Shown here piece by piece: positions 1 through 5,492 of a stretch of 8,706 bases of DNA (position 1 is its first letter; each line of letters opens with the position of its first letter). The notes under the pieces are model-generated. The model was not told where the DNA came from. It worked only from the letters and a program-made list of their open reading frames with translations, and ran no database searches. Position numbers and translations under genes: made by a program. This stretch comes from Muribaculaceae bacterium (GTDB taxonomy: Bacteria > Bacteroidota > Bacteroidia > Bacteroidales > Muribaculaceae), in assembly GCA_009775375.1 (NCBI GenBank), contig VSPO01000131.1, positions 1 to 8,706 on the forward strand, written 5' to 3'.

Positions 1-29
1 CAAACTCTACGCCTAAAAATTTAACACTT

Positions 30-413
30 CTAATTGCCCAATTTAACATATGCACCGTGCTTTCGGCTTGACCCCTCAAAACTCCGGCCGAAGAATAGCC
101 AGCATAGCATGGCTGGGGTATAACTATCAGGAAGCTGTGCAAAAAAATGAAGCGATAGCTGCGTGATTATCCCTTCATTCTTCAGAAGGGTTTCCAAATC
201 GTCGATTCCTTCAGATCTGTCATTCTTCAGGTATAGGAATAGAGCCTTTTCAAATTTGGGAACCATCATGACAGCCTCGGCATATACCTTATCGAAACCG
301 GCACCGTTGCGGTCGTGCATCATGTCGGAGAAATCACAATATTCCTGGTAGTGGGTGCGCTGCCATTCTTTCAGCAGCTCTTTGGTAAGTCTTTTCTTGT
401 CCTCTTTCTTCAT
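30..413 (-). CDS. Hypothetical protein, possibly carried by an accessory segment
   Basis: A 127-residue protein I do not recognise. It starts with a very charged Lys/Glu stretch (residues 2-16), looks mainly helical, and has no signal peptide. A hydrophobic, aromatic stretch around residues 86-109 (with HFFAQL and CWLFFGRSF) looks like a buried helix rather than a clear membrane span. The ATG has no Shine-Dalgarno sequence. I could not find a canonical Bacteroidota promoter before it; the nearest match, AACATTTG on the minus strand at about 480-475, breaks the consensus and has no partner element. The gene looks more AT-rich than the prmC-recX-comF block and lies beyond the 3' end of a tRNA, a common place for integrated elements. 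That it is accessory cargo is inference. The function is unknown, but an intact start-to-stop frame of this length is likely a real gene. Confidence 0.6.
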   Translation of the reverse strand: MKKEDKKRLTKELLKEWQRTHYQEYCDFSDMMHDRNGAGFDKVYAEAVMMVPKFEKALFLYLKNDRSEGIDDLETLLKNEGIITQLSLHFFAQLPDSYTPAMLCWLFFGRSFEGSSRKHGAYVKLGN

Positions 414-547
414 TCAGGGGGCATTATATGTTGAACATGTTTTTACATCAATTAAGAAAACACGCCCATGCACTCAAATGTTCGACAAGAGTATTTTACC
501 CCGACTTTGAGGGTGGCAACCCGAATATTATGAATTTTTAAGAGAAA

Positions 548-603
548 AATTTTGTCCACGCCTCGCTAAAATGAAAATTCGTGGACAATTTGCGGACAAA
601 ATT
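548..603. repeat. Inverted and direct copies of a TTGTCC-type motif
   Basis: AATTTTGTCC (548-557) is the perfect inverse of GGACAAAATT (594-603). The overlapping TTGTCCACG (552-560) is the perfect inverse of CGTGGACAA (580-588). There is thus one forward and two reverse copies, and the reverse GGACAA cores (583-588 and 594-599) are 11 bp apart, about one helical turn. The spacing and position, just beyond the tRNA 3' end, suggest a protein-binding array such as arm-type recombinase sites. That role is inference; the repeats are seen directly. Confidence 0.55.
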
Positions 604-612
604 GAAAAATAA

Positions 613-651
613 AAATCTCTATTCTTCTAATTATCAGATAAATAGAGATTT
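613..651 (-). terminator. Terminator hairpin after the tRNA
   Basis: An 11-bp perfect AT-rich stem (613-623 with 641-651, arm AAATCTCTATT) encloses a 17-nt loop. It begins 8 nt past the tRNA 3' end. Read on the minus strand, the stem is followed by TTATTTTTC, a U-rich tail as expected for intrinsic termination. The low GC of the stem makes it a moderate rather than strong terminator. Confidence 0.65.
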
Positions 652-658
652 ATAGAGG

Positions 659-732
659 TGGTCCCACTTGGGCTTGAACCAAGGACTCCCTGATTATGAG
701 TCAGGTGCTCTAACCAACTGAGCTATGGGACC
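659..732 (-). tRNA. tRNA-Met (CAT anticodon)
   Basis: The minus strand folds into a full cloverleaf. The acceptor stem GGTCCCA/TGGGACC is perfect over 7 bp. The D arm has GCTC/GAGC around AGTTGGTTA. The anticodon stem CCTGA/TCAGG holds the loop CTCATAA with CAT as anticodon, and the T arm CTTGG/CCAAG encloses TTCAAGC. The discriminator base is A. The terminal CCA is not encoded (the genome reads CCT), so it must be added after transcription. A CAT anticodon fits elongator Met. A lysidine-modified Ile2 tRNA has the same anticodon and cannot be fully excluded, but the body resembles elongator Met. The gene has its own promoter upstream and a hairpin downstream. Confidence 0.95.
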
Positions 733-774
733 CCACTTCTCCGTTCAGAGCGTCGCTCTTCCCGTTTGCGTCTG

Positions 775-806
775 CAAAATTACTATCTTTTCGCCAATTC
801 TCCAAA
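775..806 (-). promoter_or_regulatory. Bacteroidota-type promoter for the tRNA
   Basis: On the minus strand TTTG (806-803) is followed by exactly 20 nt and then TAATTTTG (782-775). This matches the Bacteroidota consensus TTTG-N19-21-TAnnTTTG without a mismatch. Transcription should start near 768-770, giving a leader of about 36 nt before the tRNA. It lies back to back with the prmC promoter. Confidence 0.8.
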
Positions 807-811
807 TTTTT

Positions 812-843
812 TTTGCTTTTTTATTTTTTTATCCCTAATTTTG
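812..843 (+). promoter_or_regulatory. Bacteroidota-type promoter for prmC-recX-comF
   Basis: TTTG (812-815), 20 nt, then TAATTTTG (836-843): a perfect consensus match. The predicted start near 850 gives a leader of about 100 nt before the prmC ATG. That leader (844-948) is very rich in C and T and contains only about five G. The -33 element is only 5 bp from that of the divergent tRNA promoter. Confidence 0.8.
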
Positions 844-948
844 TGTCCACGACCTCTCCTCCAACCCCTCCATCCTCTCCCTCGCCTTATCCTAAAATCC
901 TCACTTCTCAACTCTAATTTCAAACACCCATTCCCAGAGTATTATCCT

Positions 949-1797
949 ATGAAAGAGACCATCATAAATTTGCGAAACGCACTGCGCCCCATATATGGCG
1001 ACCGCGAGACCGAGGCAATTATACGTCTGATATTCCATCACCTCAAAGGATGGAGCCCTACCGACATAATCATCCATGAAGACGACAATCTTTCGGATTT
1101 CACCAAGTCGGAAATATCCTCCATCATGCATCGCCTGCTCAATCATGAACCTATCCAGTATATTCTCGGAGAGGCACGTTTCCATGGACTCGACTTCATC
1201 GTGACTCCGGCTGTGTTGATTCCACGACCCGAGACGTCAGAACTCGTCGACATAATCTGCGACCGTGCCGCCGACGCGCCCGACCTAAGGGTGCTCGACA
1301 TCGCCACCGGCTCCGGCTGCATAGCCATCGCAATAGCCCGCACTCTACCCTTCCCCCACGTCACTGCCATCGACAACTCCGAAACGGCACTAAAGGTGGC
1401 CCGTGAGAATGCCGCACGTCTGAAAGCCAAGGTAGATTTCATTCATGCCGACATCTTCAAATGGTCGCCCGCTCCGGCAAGCCTCGACATAATCGTCAGC
1501 AACCCCCCTTATATCGACGAGTCGGAGAAAAAGGACATGGATGCCAACGTGCTTGACTTTGAACCCGCCTCCGCGCTCTTCGTTCCCGACGACGACCCTC
1601 TCCTGTTCTACAAACGTATCACGGACGTTGCCCTTAAGGCTCTTTGTCCCGGAGGCAACCTCTATTTCGAAATCAATCCGCTCCACGCCGAAGAGCTTTC
1701 CCGTCTGGTGGAGGGAAAAGGATTCTCCGACGTTGAAATCATAAAGGATTCGTATGGACGCGACCGCTTCTGCATAGCCACCCTTCCCAATAACTGA
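949..1797 (+). CDS. prmC: Peptide chain release factor N5-glutamine methyltransferase PrmC (HemK)
   Basis: The enzyme transfers a methyl group from S-adenosylmethionine to the Gln of the GGQ motif in release factors RF1 and RF2, which speeds peptide release. The protein has 282 residues, normal for the family. The N-terminal helical release-factor-binding domain covers about residues 1-75, followed by GEARFHGLDF and IPRPET (91-96), a family hallmark. The SAM-binding loop LDIATGSGC is at 116-124 and the catalytic NPPY at 185-188. I chose the ATG at 949 because the reading frame upstream (from a TTG at 766) runs through the promoter and tRNA leader and would encode a C/T-rich, non-conserved extension. 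It is the first gene of a probable operon with recX (21-nt gap) and comF, under the promoter at 812-843. The function is confident. Confidence 0.95.
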   Translation: MKETIINLRNALRPIYGDRETEAIIRLIFHHLKGWSPTDIIIHEDDNLSDFTKSEISSIMHRLLNHEPIQYILGEARFHGLDFIVTPAVLIPRPETSELVDIICDRAADAPDLRVLDIATGSGCIAIAIARTLPFPHVTAIDNSETALKVARENAARLKAKVDFIHADIFKWSPAPASLDIIVSNPPYIDESEKKDMDANVLDFEPASALFVPDDDPLLFYKRITDVALKALCPGGNLYFEINPLHAEELSRLVEGKGFSDVEIIKDSYGRDRFCIATLPNN

Positions 1798-1818
1798 CAA
1801 CCGTAGCCTTTCCCTTCA

Positions 1819-2298
1819 ATGAAAAAAGAGATTACCCCCGAAGCTGCCCGCCTGCGCATGGCCGACCTCTGCGCCCGTTCGGAACAATGCGAGGCAGACA
1901 TTCGCCAAAAACTCTATCGACTCGGGCTCAAGCCTTCCGACGTGCAGGAAGTGGTGGACTACTTAATAAGAGAACGTTTCATCGACAACGCACGCTTCGC
2001 CAAGGCATTCGCGCGCGACAAATGCCGGTTCTCGGCATGGGGACGCAACAAAATCCGTCTCGCGCTCGCTGCCAAACGAATATCCTCCTCCGACGTGACT
2101 GATGCGCTCTACGCCATTGAAGAGGCCGACTATCTGGACGCGCTGCGCCGCACGGTGGCCGCAAAAGCCCGGGGACTTGAGCTGACCGGACCGGATGCAA
2201 GGGAAAACCGTCTGCGGCTGTTTCGCCACATCCTGTCGAGAGGTTTCGAATCCGAACTCGCCTCCAAAGCCATCAGGCAACTCATCTCCGACAAATAA
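1819..2298 (+). CDS. recX: RecX-family regulatory protein
   Basis: RecX proteins bind RecA and limit RecA filament growth, so they tune recombination and the SOS response. The protein has 159 residues, within the usual range, and is built of helical repeats. The most diagnostic stretch is YLIRERFIDNARFAKAF (residues 48-64), followed by WGRNKIRLALAAKRIS (74-89), which matches the middle RecX repeat. The C-terminal repeat, about 130-155, contains LFRHILSRGFE. It starts 21 nt after prmC and ends 10 nt before comF, so it is probably cotranscribed with both. recA is not nearby, unlike in many other bacteria where recX follows it. The start ATG is preceded by TTCA and no Shine-Dalgarno sequence, as is normal in this phylum. 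Confidence 0.9.
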   Translation: MKKEITPEAARLRMADLCARSEQCEADIRQKLYRLGLKPSDVQEVVDYLIRERFIDNARFAKAFARDKCRFSAWGRNKIRLALAAKRISSSDVTDALYAIEEADYLDALRRTVAAKARGLELTGPDARENRLRLFRHILSRGFESELASKAIRQLISDK

Positions 2299-2308
2299 TA
2301 CACGCACG

Positions 2309-2992
2309 ATGTCGATTGTCTCAAACCTGCTCGACGTATTGCTGCCAAGGCGGTGTCATATCTGCGAATCCCCTCTTGCCCCGCATGAGTCGTTCGCCTG
2401 CACCCACTGTCTCGACCGCCTTCCACGTTCCGGCTACCACCGCCGTCCGCTCAATCCCATGGAGCAACGGTTTGCCGGCATATTTCCTTTCGACAAGGCC
2501 ACGGGATTCTTCCTTTATTCACGCGAGTCGCCGTTGTCGCAGCTCGTTCAAGACATGAAATACCGCCACTTCCCGGCCATAGGCGATATGCTTGGAAACC
2601 TTGCCGCCTCAGAATTGTTTTCCACGGGTTTCTTCTCAGGCATTGACATGCTGGTGCCTGTCCCGATGCACTTCCTGAAACAGGCCCGCAGGGGCTACAA
2701 CCAGACCGTGAGGATCGCTTCCGGAGTCAGCTCCGCGACGGGCATTCCCGTCGCGGAAGCCTTGAAAGCTTGCCGTCCACACAAGACCCAGACTTCGCTG
2801 ACCCTTGAGCAACGACTTGCCAACACAGCCGACATTTTCAGCGTCGCCCTCCCTGAGAGCGTGGAGGGCAAAGGTGTGCTTCTGATAGATGATATCTGCA
2901 CGACCGGAGCGACGATCACGTCGGCCGCCGAGACAATCTGGACCGCGCAGCCATCTTCCCTCTCAATCCTGACCATCGGAGTCACTTTCTGA
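2309..2992 (+). CDS. ComF-family phosphoribosyltransferase-like protein
   Basis: A 227-residue ComF/GntX-family protein. The N-terminal zinc-finger-like part has two CxxC pairs (C16/C19 and C31/C34). The rest is a type I phosphoribosyltransferase fold: VPVPMHFLKQARRGYNQ at 116-132, the family signature KTQTSLTLEQRLAN at 159-172, and the PRPP-binding loop VLLIDDICTTGAT at 190-202 with the acidic pair DD. In naturally competent bacteria ComF helps DNA pass into the cell. In Bacteroidota its role is not established, and GntX-like roles are possible. The longer frame from 2195 would overlap recX by about 100 nt, so I chose the ATG at 2309, 10 nt after the recX stop. I see no clear terminator in 2993-3063. 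Confidence 0.88.
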   Translation: MSIVSNLLDVLLPRRCHICESPLAPHESFACTHCLDRLPRSGYHRRPLNPMEQRFAGIFPFDKATGFFLYSRESPLSQLVQDMKYRHFPAIGDMLGNLAASELFSTGFFSGIDMLVPVPMHFLKQARRGYNQTVRIASGVSSATGIPVAEALKACRPHKTQTSLTLEQRLANTADIFSVALPESVEGKGVLLIDDICTTGATITSAAETIWTAQPSSLSILTIGVTF

Positions 2993-3063
2993 TCTCATTT
3001 CCGACTCCCGACATATTTTTTTACCTTCCCATGCAGCAATTTCGTCCCTTTAAGCGTTTTTTA

Positions 3064-3095
3064 TTTGGATATGTTTGCAGATAAATGTAACTTTG
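3064..3095 (+). promoter_or_regulatory. Bacteroidota-type promoter for the pyrE operon
   Basis: TTTG (3064-3067), 20 nt, then TAACTTTG (3088-3095) match the consensus exactly. Transcription should begin near 3102, giving a leader of about 93 nt before pyrE. The leader contains a pyrimidine-rich run (about 3131-3150) and two short open frames, but no terminator hairpin that I can see. Confidence 0.8.
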
Positions 3096-3115
3096 CATTT
3101 TGAGGGAAAATCGTG

Positions 3116-3163
3116 ATGGCTCTGTTCCGGACTCTCTCTCCCTTTTCCCGTGCCTACAGGTAA
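3116..3163 (+). CDS. Possible leader peptide in the pyrE 5' region
   Basis: An ATG-to-TAA frame of 16 codons (15 residues, MALFRTLSPFSRAYR) begins about 14 nt after the predicted transcription start and overlaps a C/T-rich tract. Pyrimidine genes in enterobacteria use leader peptides for UTP-sensitive attenuation, which makes this worth noting. No attenuator hairpin follows, so a chance frame remains quite likely. Confidence 0.2.
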   Translation: MALFRTLSPFSRAYR

Positions 3164-3177
3164 ACCCAATTAATCAT

Positions 3178-3198
3178 ATGAAGTTGAATAAAATATGA
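3178..3198 (+). CDS. Possible minicistron overlapping the pyrE start
   Basis: ATG at 3178 opens a six-codon frame (MKLNKI) whose TGA (3196-3198) overlaps the pyrE ATG (3195-3197) in an ATGA arrangement. This is the same arrangement that joins two gene pairs later in the operon. If translated it would deliver terminating ribosomes to the pyrE start. It is short enough to be chance. Confidence 0.2.
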   Translation: MKLNKI

Positions 3199-3839
3199 AA
3201 AAACCGGAAAGAATTCTTGCAGAAAGACTACTTCAGATTAGTGCTATCAAACTTCAGCCGCAAAACCCCTTTGTCTGGGCCTCCGGATGGAACTCCCCTA
3301 TTTATAACGACAACAGAAGAATCCTTTCTTACCCCGACATACGCAATCTGGTGAAGGTGGAATATTCGCGTGCAATCCTTGAGAATTTCTCTGAGGTAGA
3401 GGCGATTGCCGGCGTTGCCACCGGGGCTATCGCTTTCGGGGCTATCGTCGCCGACATGCTCGGGTTGCCTTACGTCTACGTCAGAAGCACCCCCAAAGAC
3501 CATGGTCTTGAAAATCTCATTGAAGGCAACCTGAAACCGGGCAAGAAAGTGGTGGTCATCGAAGACCTCATATCTACGGGCGGAAACTCGCTCAAGACCG
3601 TCGACGTCATCCGCACGTATGGCTGCGAGGTGATTGGAATGGTATGCCTTTTCAACTATCAATTCCCGATGGCCGTGAAGCGTTTCCGCGAGGCTGACGT
3701 AAGTCTCGTCTCGCTGTGCACGTATTCCTCCATGCTCGGAGTGGCGGAAGAGACCGGATTCATCAGCCCCGTTGAGGCCGAAGCCTTGCGTGAATGGAGG
3801 GAAGACCCATCGGGATGGGTGCCCAACCAAGCGGAATAA
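3195..3839 (+). CDS. pyrE: Orotate phosphoribosyltransferase
   Basis: The enzyme joins orotate and PRPP to form orotidine 5'-monophosphate, the fifth step of pyrimidine synthesis, in the cytosol. At 214 residues it has normal length. Visible features are the orotate-side stretch SGWNSPIYNDNR (30-41), AGVATGAIAFGA (72-83), the flexible catalytic loop RSTPKDHGLENLIEG (97-111) with K101, D102 and H103, and the PRPP-binding motif VVVIEDLISTGGNS (119-132) with the acidic pair E123/D124. It has its own canonical promoter and leads a five-gene cluster; the next gene begins 28 nt later. pyrF and other pyr genes are not in the window. An A-rich stretch, GAATAAAAT, precedes the ATG. Confidence 0.95.
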   Translation: MKKPERILAERLLQISAIKLQPQNPFVWASGWNSPIYNDNRRILSYPDIRNLVKVEYSRAILENFSEVEAIAGVATGAIAFGAIVADMLGLPYVYVRSTPKDHGLENLIEGNLKPGKKVVVIEDLISTGGNSLKTVDVIRTYGCEVIGMVCLFNYQFPMAVKRFREADVSLVSLCTYSSMLGVAEETGFISPVEAEALREWREDPSGWVPNQAE

Positions 3840-3867
3840 TCCTTAATTCTAAATCATCTTTTCGACA

Positions 3868-4305
3868 ATGGCTACATACAGCAGTCAGGCCGTCGCCATC
3901 CAGGCATCGGCCGAAAACGTTTTCTCAAAACTCTCCGACCTTTCAAACCTTCGCACGTTGCTTGATAACGCGCCCGTGGACAAGATTCCAGAAGACAAAC
4001 GAGACCTCTTCAATAATATAAATGTCTCGGAAGACTCCATAACCGTGCCGGCGGGTCCGGTTGGCGACCTGATCTTCCGCGTTGTGGAGAGGAAAGCTCC
4101 GTCGTTCGTAAAGCTCGACGCGGAAAACTCCCCGCTTCCGCTCAACCTTGCGCTGAGCATCAATCCCCAATCCGCCGAAAGCTGCACGGCCAAGGTCGAC
4201 ATTAATATCGACCTTCCCATTATGCTCAAGGGAATGGTGGGCGGACAGATCCAACGCCTTGCCGACCAGTTCGGCCAGGTCCTAAAGTCAATCCCGTTCG
4301 CATGA
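3868..4305 (+). CDS. SRPBCC (START-like) fold protein of unknown ligand
   Basis: A 145-residue soluble protein with the pattern of small SRPBCC/polyketide-cyclase-like proteins. It has an N-terminal strand followed by SAENVFSKLSDLSNLRTLL (14-32), the usual helix pair after strand 1, then alternating beta strands (57-118), and a long C-terminal helix, GGQIQRLADQFGQVLKSI (125-142), which would close the hydrophobic cavity. There are no catalytic residues I can name. The fold usually binds lipids or other hydrophobic molecules; the ligand here cannot be told from sequence. It follows pyrE by 28 nt and its TGA overlaps the next gene's ATG, so it is likely translated together with the lipoprotein. 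The fold assignment is by pattern and moderately sure. Confidence 0.7.
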   Translation: MATYSSQAVAIQASAENVFSKLSDLSNLRTLLDNAPVDKIPEDKRDLFNNINVSEDSITVPAGPVGDLIFRVVERKAPSFVKLDAENSPLPLNLALSINPQSAESCTAKVDINIDLPIMLKGMVGGQIQRLADQFGQVLKSIPFA

Positions 4306-4829
4306 GGCTATCCAGGAGCCTGCTGGCCACCGCTGTTTGCGTCTCGCTGTTCCCGTTGCAGGGATGCCACAGCGTTGACGACGACCGCATTCCGACATTC
4401 GCGGTCAGCATCAATCTCGGGGACGCGGCGACATGGAACACGTATGGGGTGGCCGGCTACGGGATGCACCGTCGTTTCATACTCTCGCAGGGTCTTCGGG
4501 AACCTTCCGGATTTCCATATTCGCAACAAAGCGCCACGGGATTCGGAGGCGTGCTGCTCATCAGCGGCATGGATCCCTTCACTACGGCCACAGACTCGCC
4601 TCTCGCCTACGACCTCTCTTGCCCCATGGAAGTTAAATCCTCGGTCAGGGTCGAAATAGAGTCGGAGCGATATGAAGCGGTCTGCCCCGTTTGCGGCTCA
4701 CGCTTCGACGTGGCAATGGGAGGAGGCGCTCCCATTTCCGGGCCCGCGGCCTCCGGCAAATATAAAGTCGGGATGCGACGCTATCGTTGCATCCCTTCCG
4801 GCAACGGCGGCTATATCATCACAAATTAA
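4302..4829 (+). CDS. Lipoprotein with degenerate Rieske-like C-terminal domain
   Basis: A 175-residue predicted lipoprotein. The signal sequence (1-21) ends in the lipobox LQGC with C22 as the lipidated residue, so it should sit in the cell envelope. Residues 82-163 follow the order of a Rieske [2Fe-2S] domain: GGVLLISG (82-89), a first box LSCPME (106-110 region), a second box CPVCGSRFD (128-136), then GGGAP and GPAA (147-150). In a true Rieske site the boxes are CxH and CxxH. Here they read C107-P-M109 and C128-P-V-C131, so both His ligands are replaced. It may bind zinc or an altered iron-sulfur centre, or no metal at all. A further Cys is at 163. It overlaps the SRPBCC gene by 4 nt and the exporter follows after 9 nt. 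The lipoprotein call is strong, the Rieske relation moderate. Confidence 0.7.
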   Translation: MRLSRSLLATAVCVSLFPLQGCHSVDDDRIPTFAVSINLGDAATWNTYGVAGYGMHRRFILSQGLREPSGFPYSQQSATGFGGVLLISGMDPFTTATDSPLAYDLSCPMEVKSSVRVEIESERYEAVCPVCGSRFDVAMGGGAPISGPAASGKYKVGMRRYRCIPSGNGGYIITN

Positions 4830-4838
4830 TCTTCTGCA

Positions 4839-5492
4839 ATGGACTTCATTGAAAGTCTTTTTTATATGATCTGGCGAGGAATCGCTATCGGAGTCCTCAT
4901 ATCTGCCCCCATGGGGCCGGTCGGGATACTCTGCATCCAGCGCACCCTCGACAAAGGACGGCGCACCGGATTCTACACCGGTGTCGGAGCCTCCATATCC
5001 GATCTCTTCTATTGCCTCCTGACGGGCTTCGGCCTTTCCTTCATTGAGGAATTTATCGAGCGCAACCAAAACGTCATCCAGCTTCTCGGCAGCGCGGTGC
5101 TAATAGGGTTCAGCGTATATCTTTTCAAGAAAAACCCTGCCACGAAACTGAAAAAGCCTGTCGACGAAGGGGGCGACCCAAAGAAAAACATCCTGACGGG
5201 TTTTTTGTTCACATTCTCCAACCCCCTGATTCTCTTCCTTATCATCGGCCTTTTCGCCCGATTTAATTTCCTCGTCCCGGAAATCAGGTTCTATCATTAC
5301 ATAATAGGTTTCGTCTCCATCATGGCGGGGGCCATCGGATGGTGGTGGCTTGTGACGTTTTTCATCGACAAGGTGCGCTCGCATTTCAATCTCCGGTCGA
5401 TGTATCTGATCAACCGCGTGATAGGCGTCATAATCCTTCTCTTTGCCATTGTAGGCATCGCGACAGGCATCTCCAATCTCATCTCGTCATGA
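4839..5492 (+). CDS. LysE/RhtB-family transporter
   Basis: An inner-membrane protein of 217 residues with six predicted membrane segments, about 13-33, 46-68, 78-97, 119-140, 152-175 and 190-212, the usual size and topology of the LysE/RhtB family, which exports amino acids and related small molecules. The N-terminal signature APMGPVGILCIQRTLDKG (23-40) followed by GFYTGVGASISD (44-55) is diagnostic, and TFSNP (125-129) lies at the conserved Asn-Pro of segment 4. A charged cytoplasmic loop, 98-116, separates the halves. The substrate cannot be inferred. The gene begins 9 nt after the lipoprotein gene and its TGA overlaps the ATG of the next gene, which supports a single transcript. Confidence 0.85.
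   Translation: MDFIESLFYMIWRGIAIGVLISAPMGPVGILCIQRTLDKGRRTGFYTGVGASISDLFYCLLTGFGLSFIEEFIERNQNVIQLLGSAVLIGFSVYLFKKNPATKLKKPVDEGGDPKKNILTGFLFTFSNPLILFLIIGLFARFNFLVPEIRFYHYIIGFVSIMAGAIGWWWLVTFFIDKVRSHFNLRSMYLINRVIGVIILLFAIVGIATGISNLISS

Noticed and set aside
837..854. Resemblance of AATTTTGTGTCCACGACC to the motif at 548-562, suggesting direct repeats flanking the tRNA
   Set aside because: It needs a 2-bp gap and another change, and much of the similarity is the promoter TAATTTTG; chance is more likely.
766..948. Upstream extension of prmC from a TTG
   Set aside because: It runs through both promoters and a C/T-rich leader, encodes a non-conserved tail, and the ATG at 949 gives the normal family length.
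1143..1800. Long minus-strand frames opposite prmC
   Set aside because: They are antisense shadows of a well-supported gene in GC-rich coding sequence and show no recognisable protein features.
2195..2308. Upstream extension of the comF frame
   Set aside because: It overlaps recX by about 100 nt and precedes the conserved ComF start; the ATG at 2309 fits the operon spacing.
5339..5488. Upstream extension of the secreted-protein frame
   Set aside because: It lies wholly inside the transporter gene; the ATG at 5489 begins a signal peptide and overlaps the stop as ATGA.
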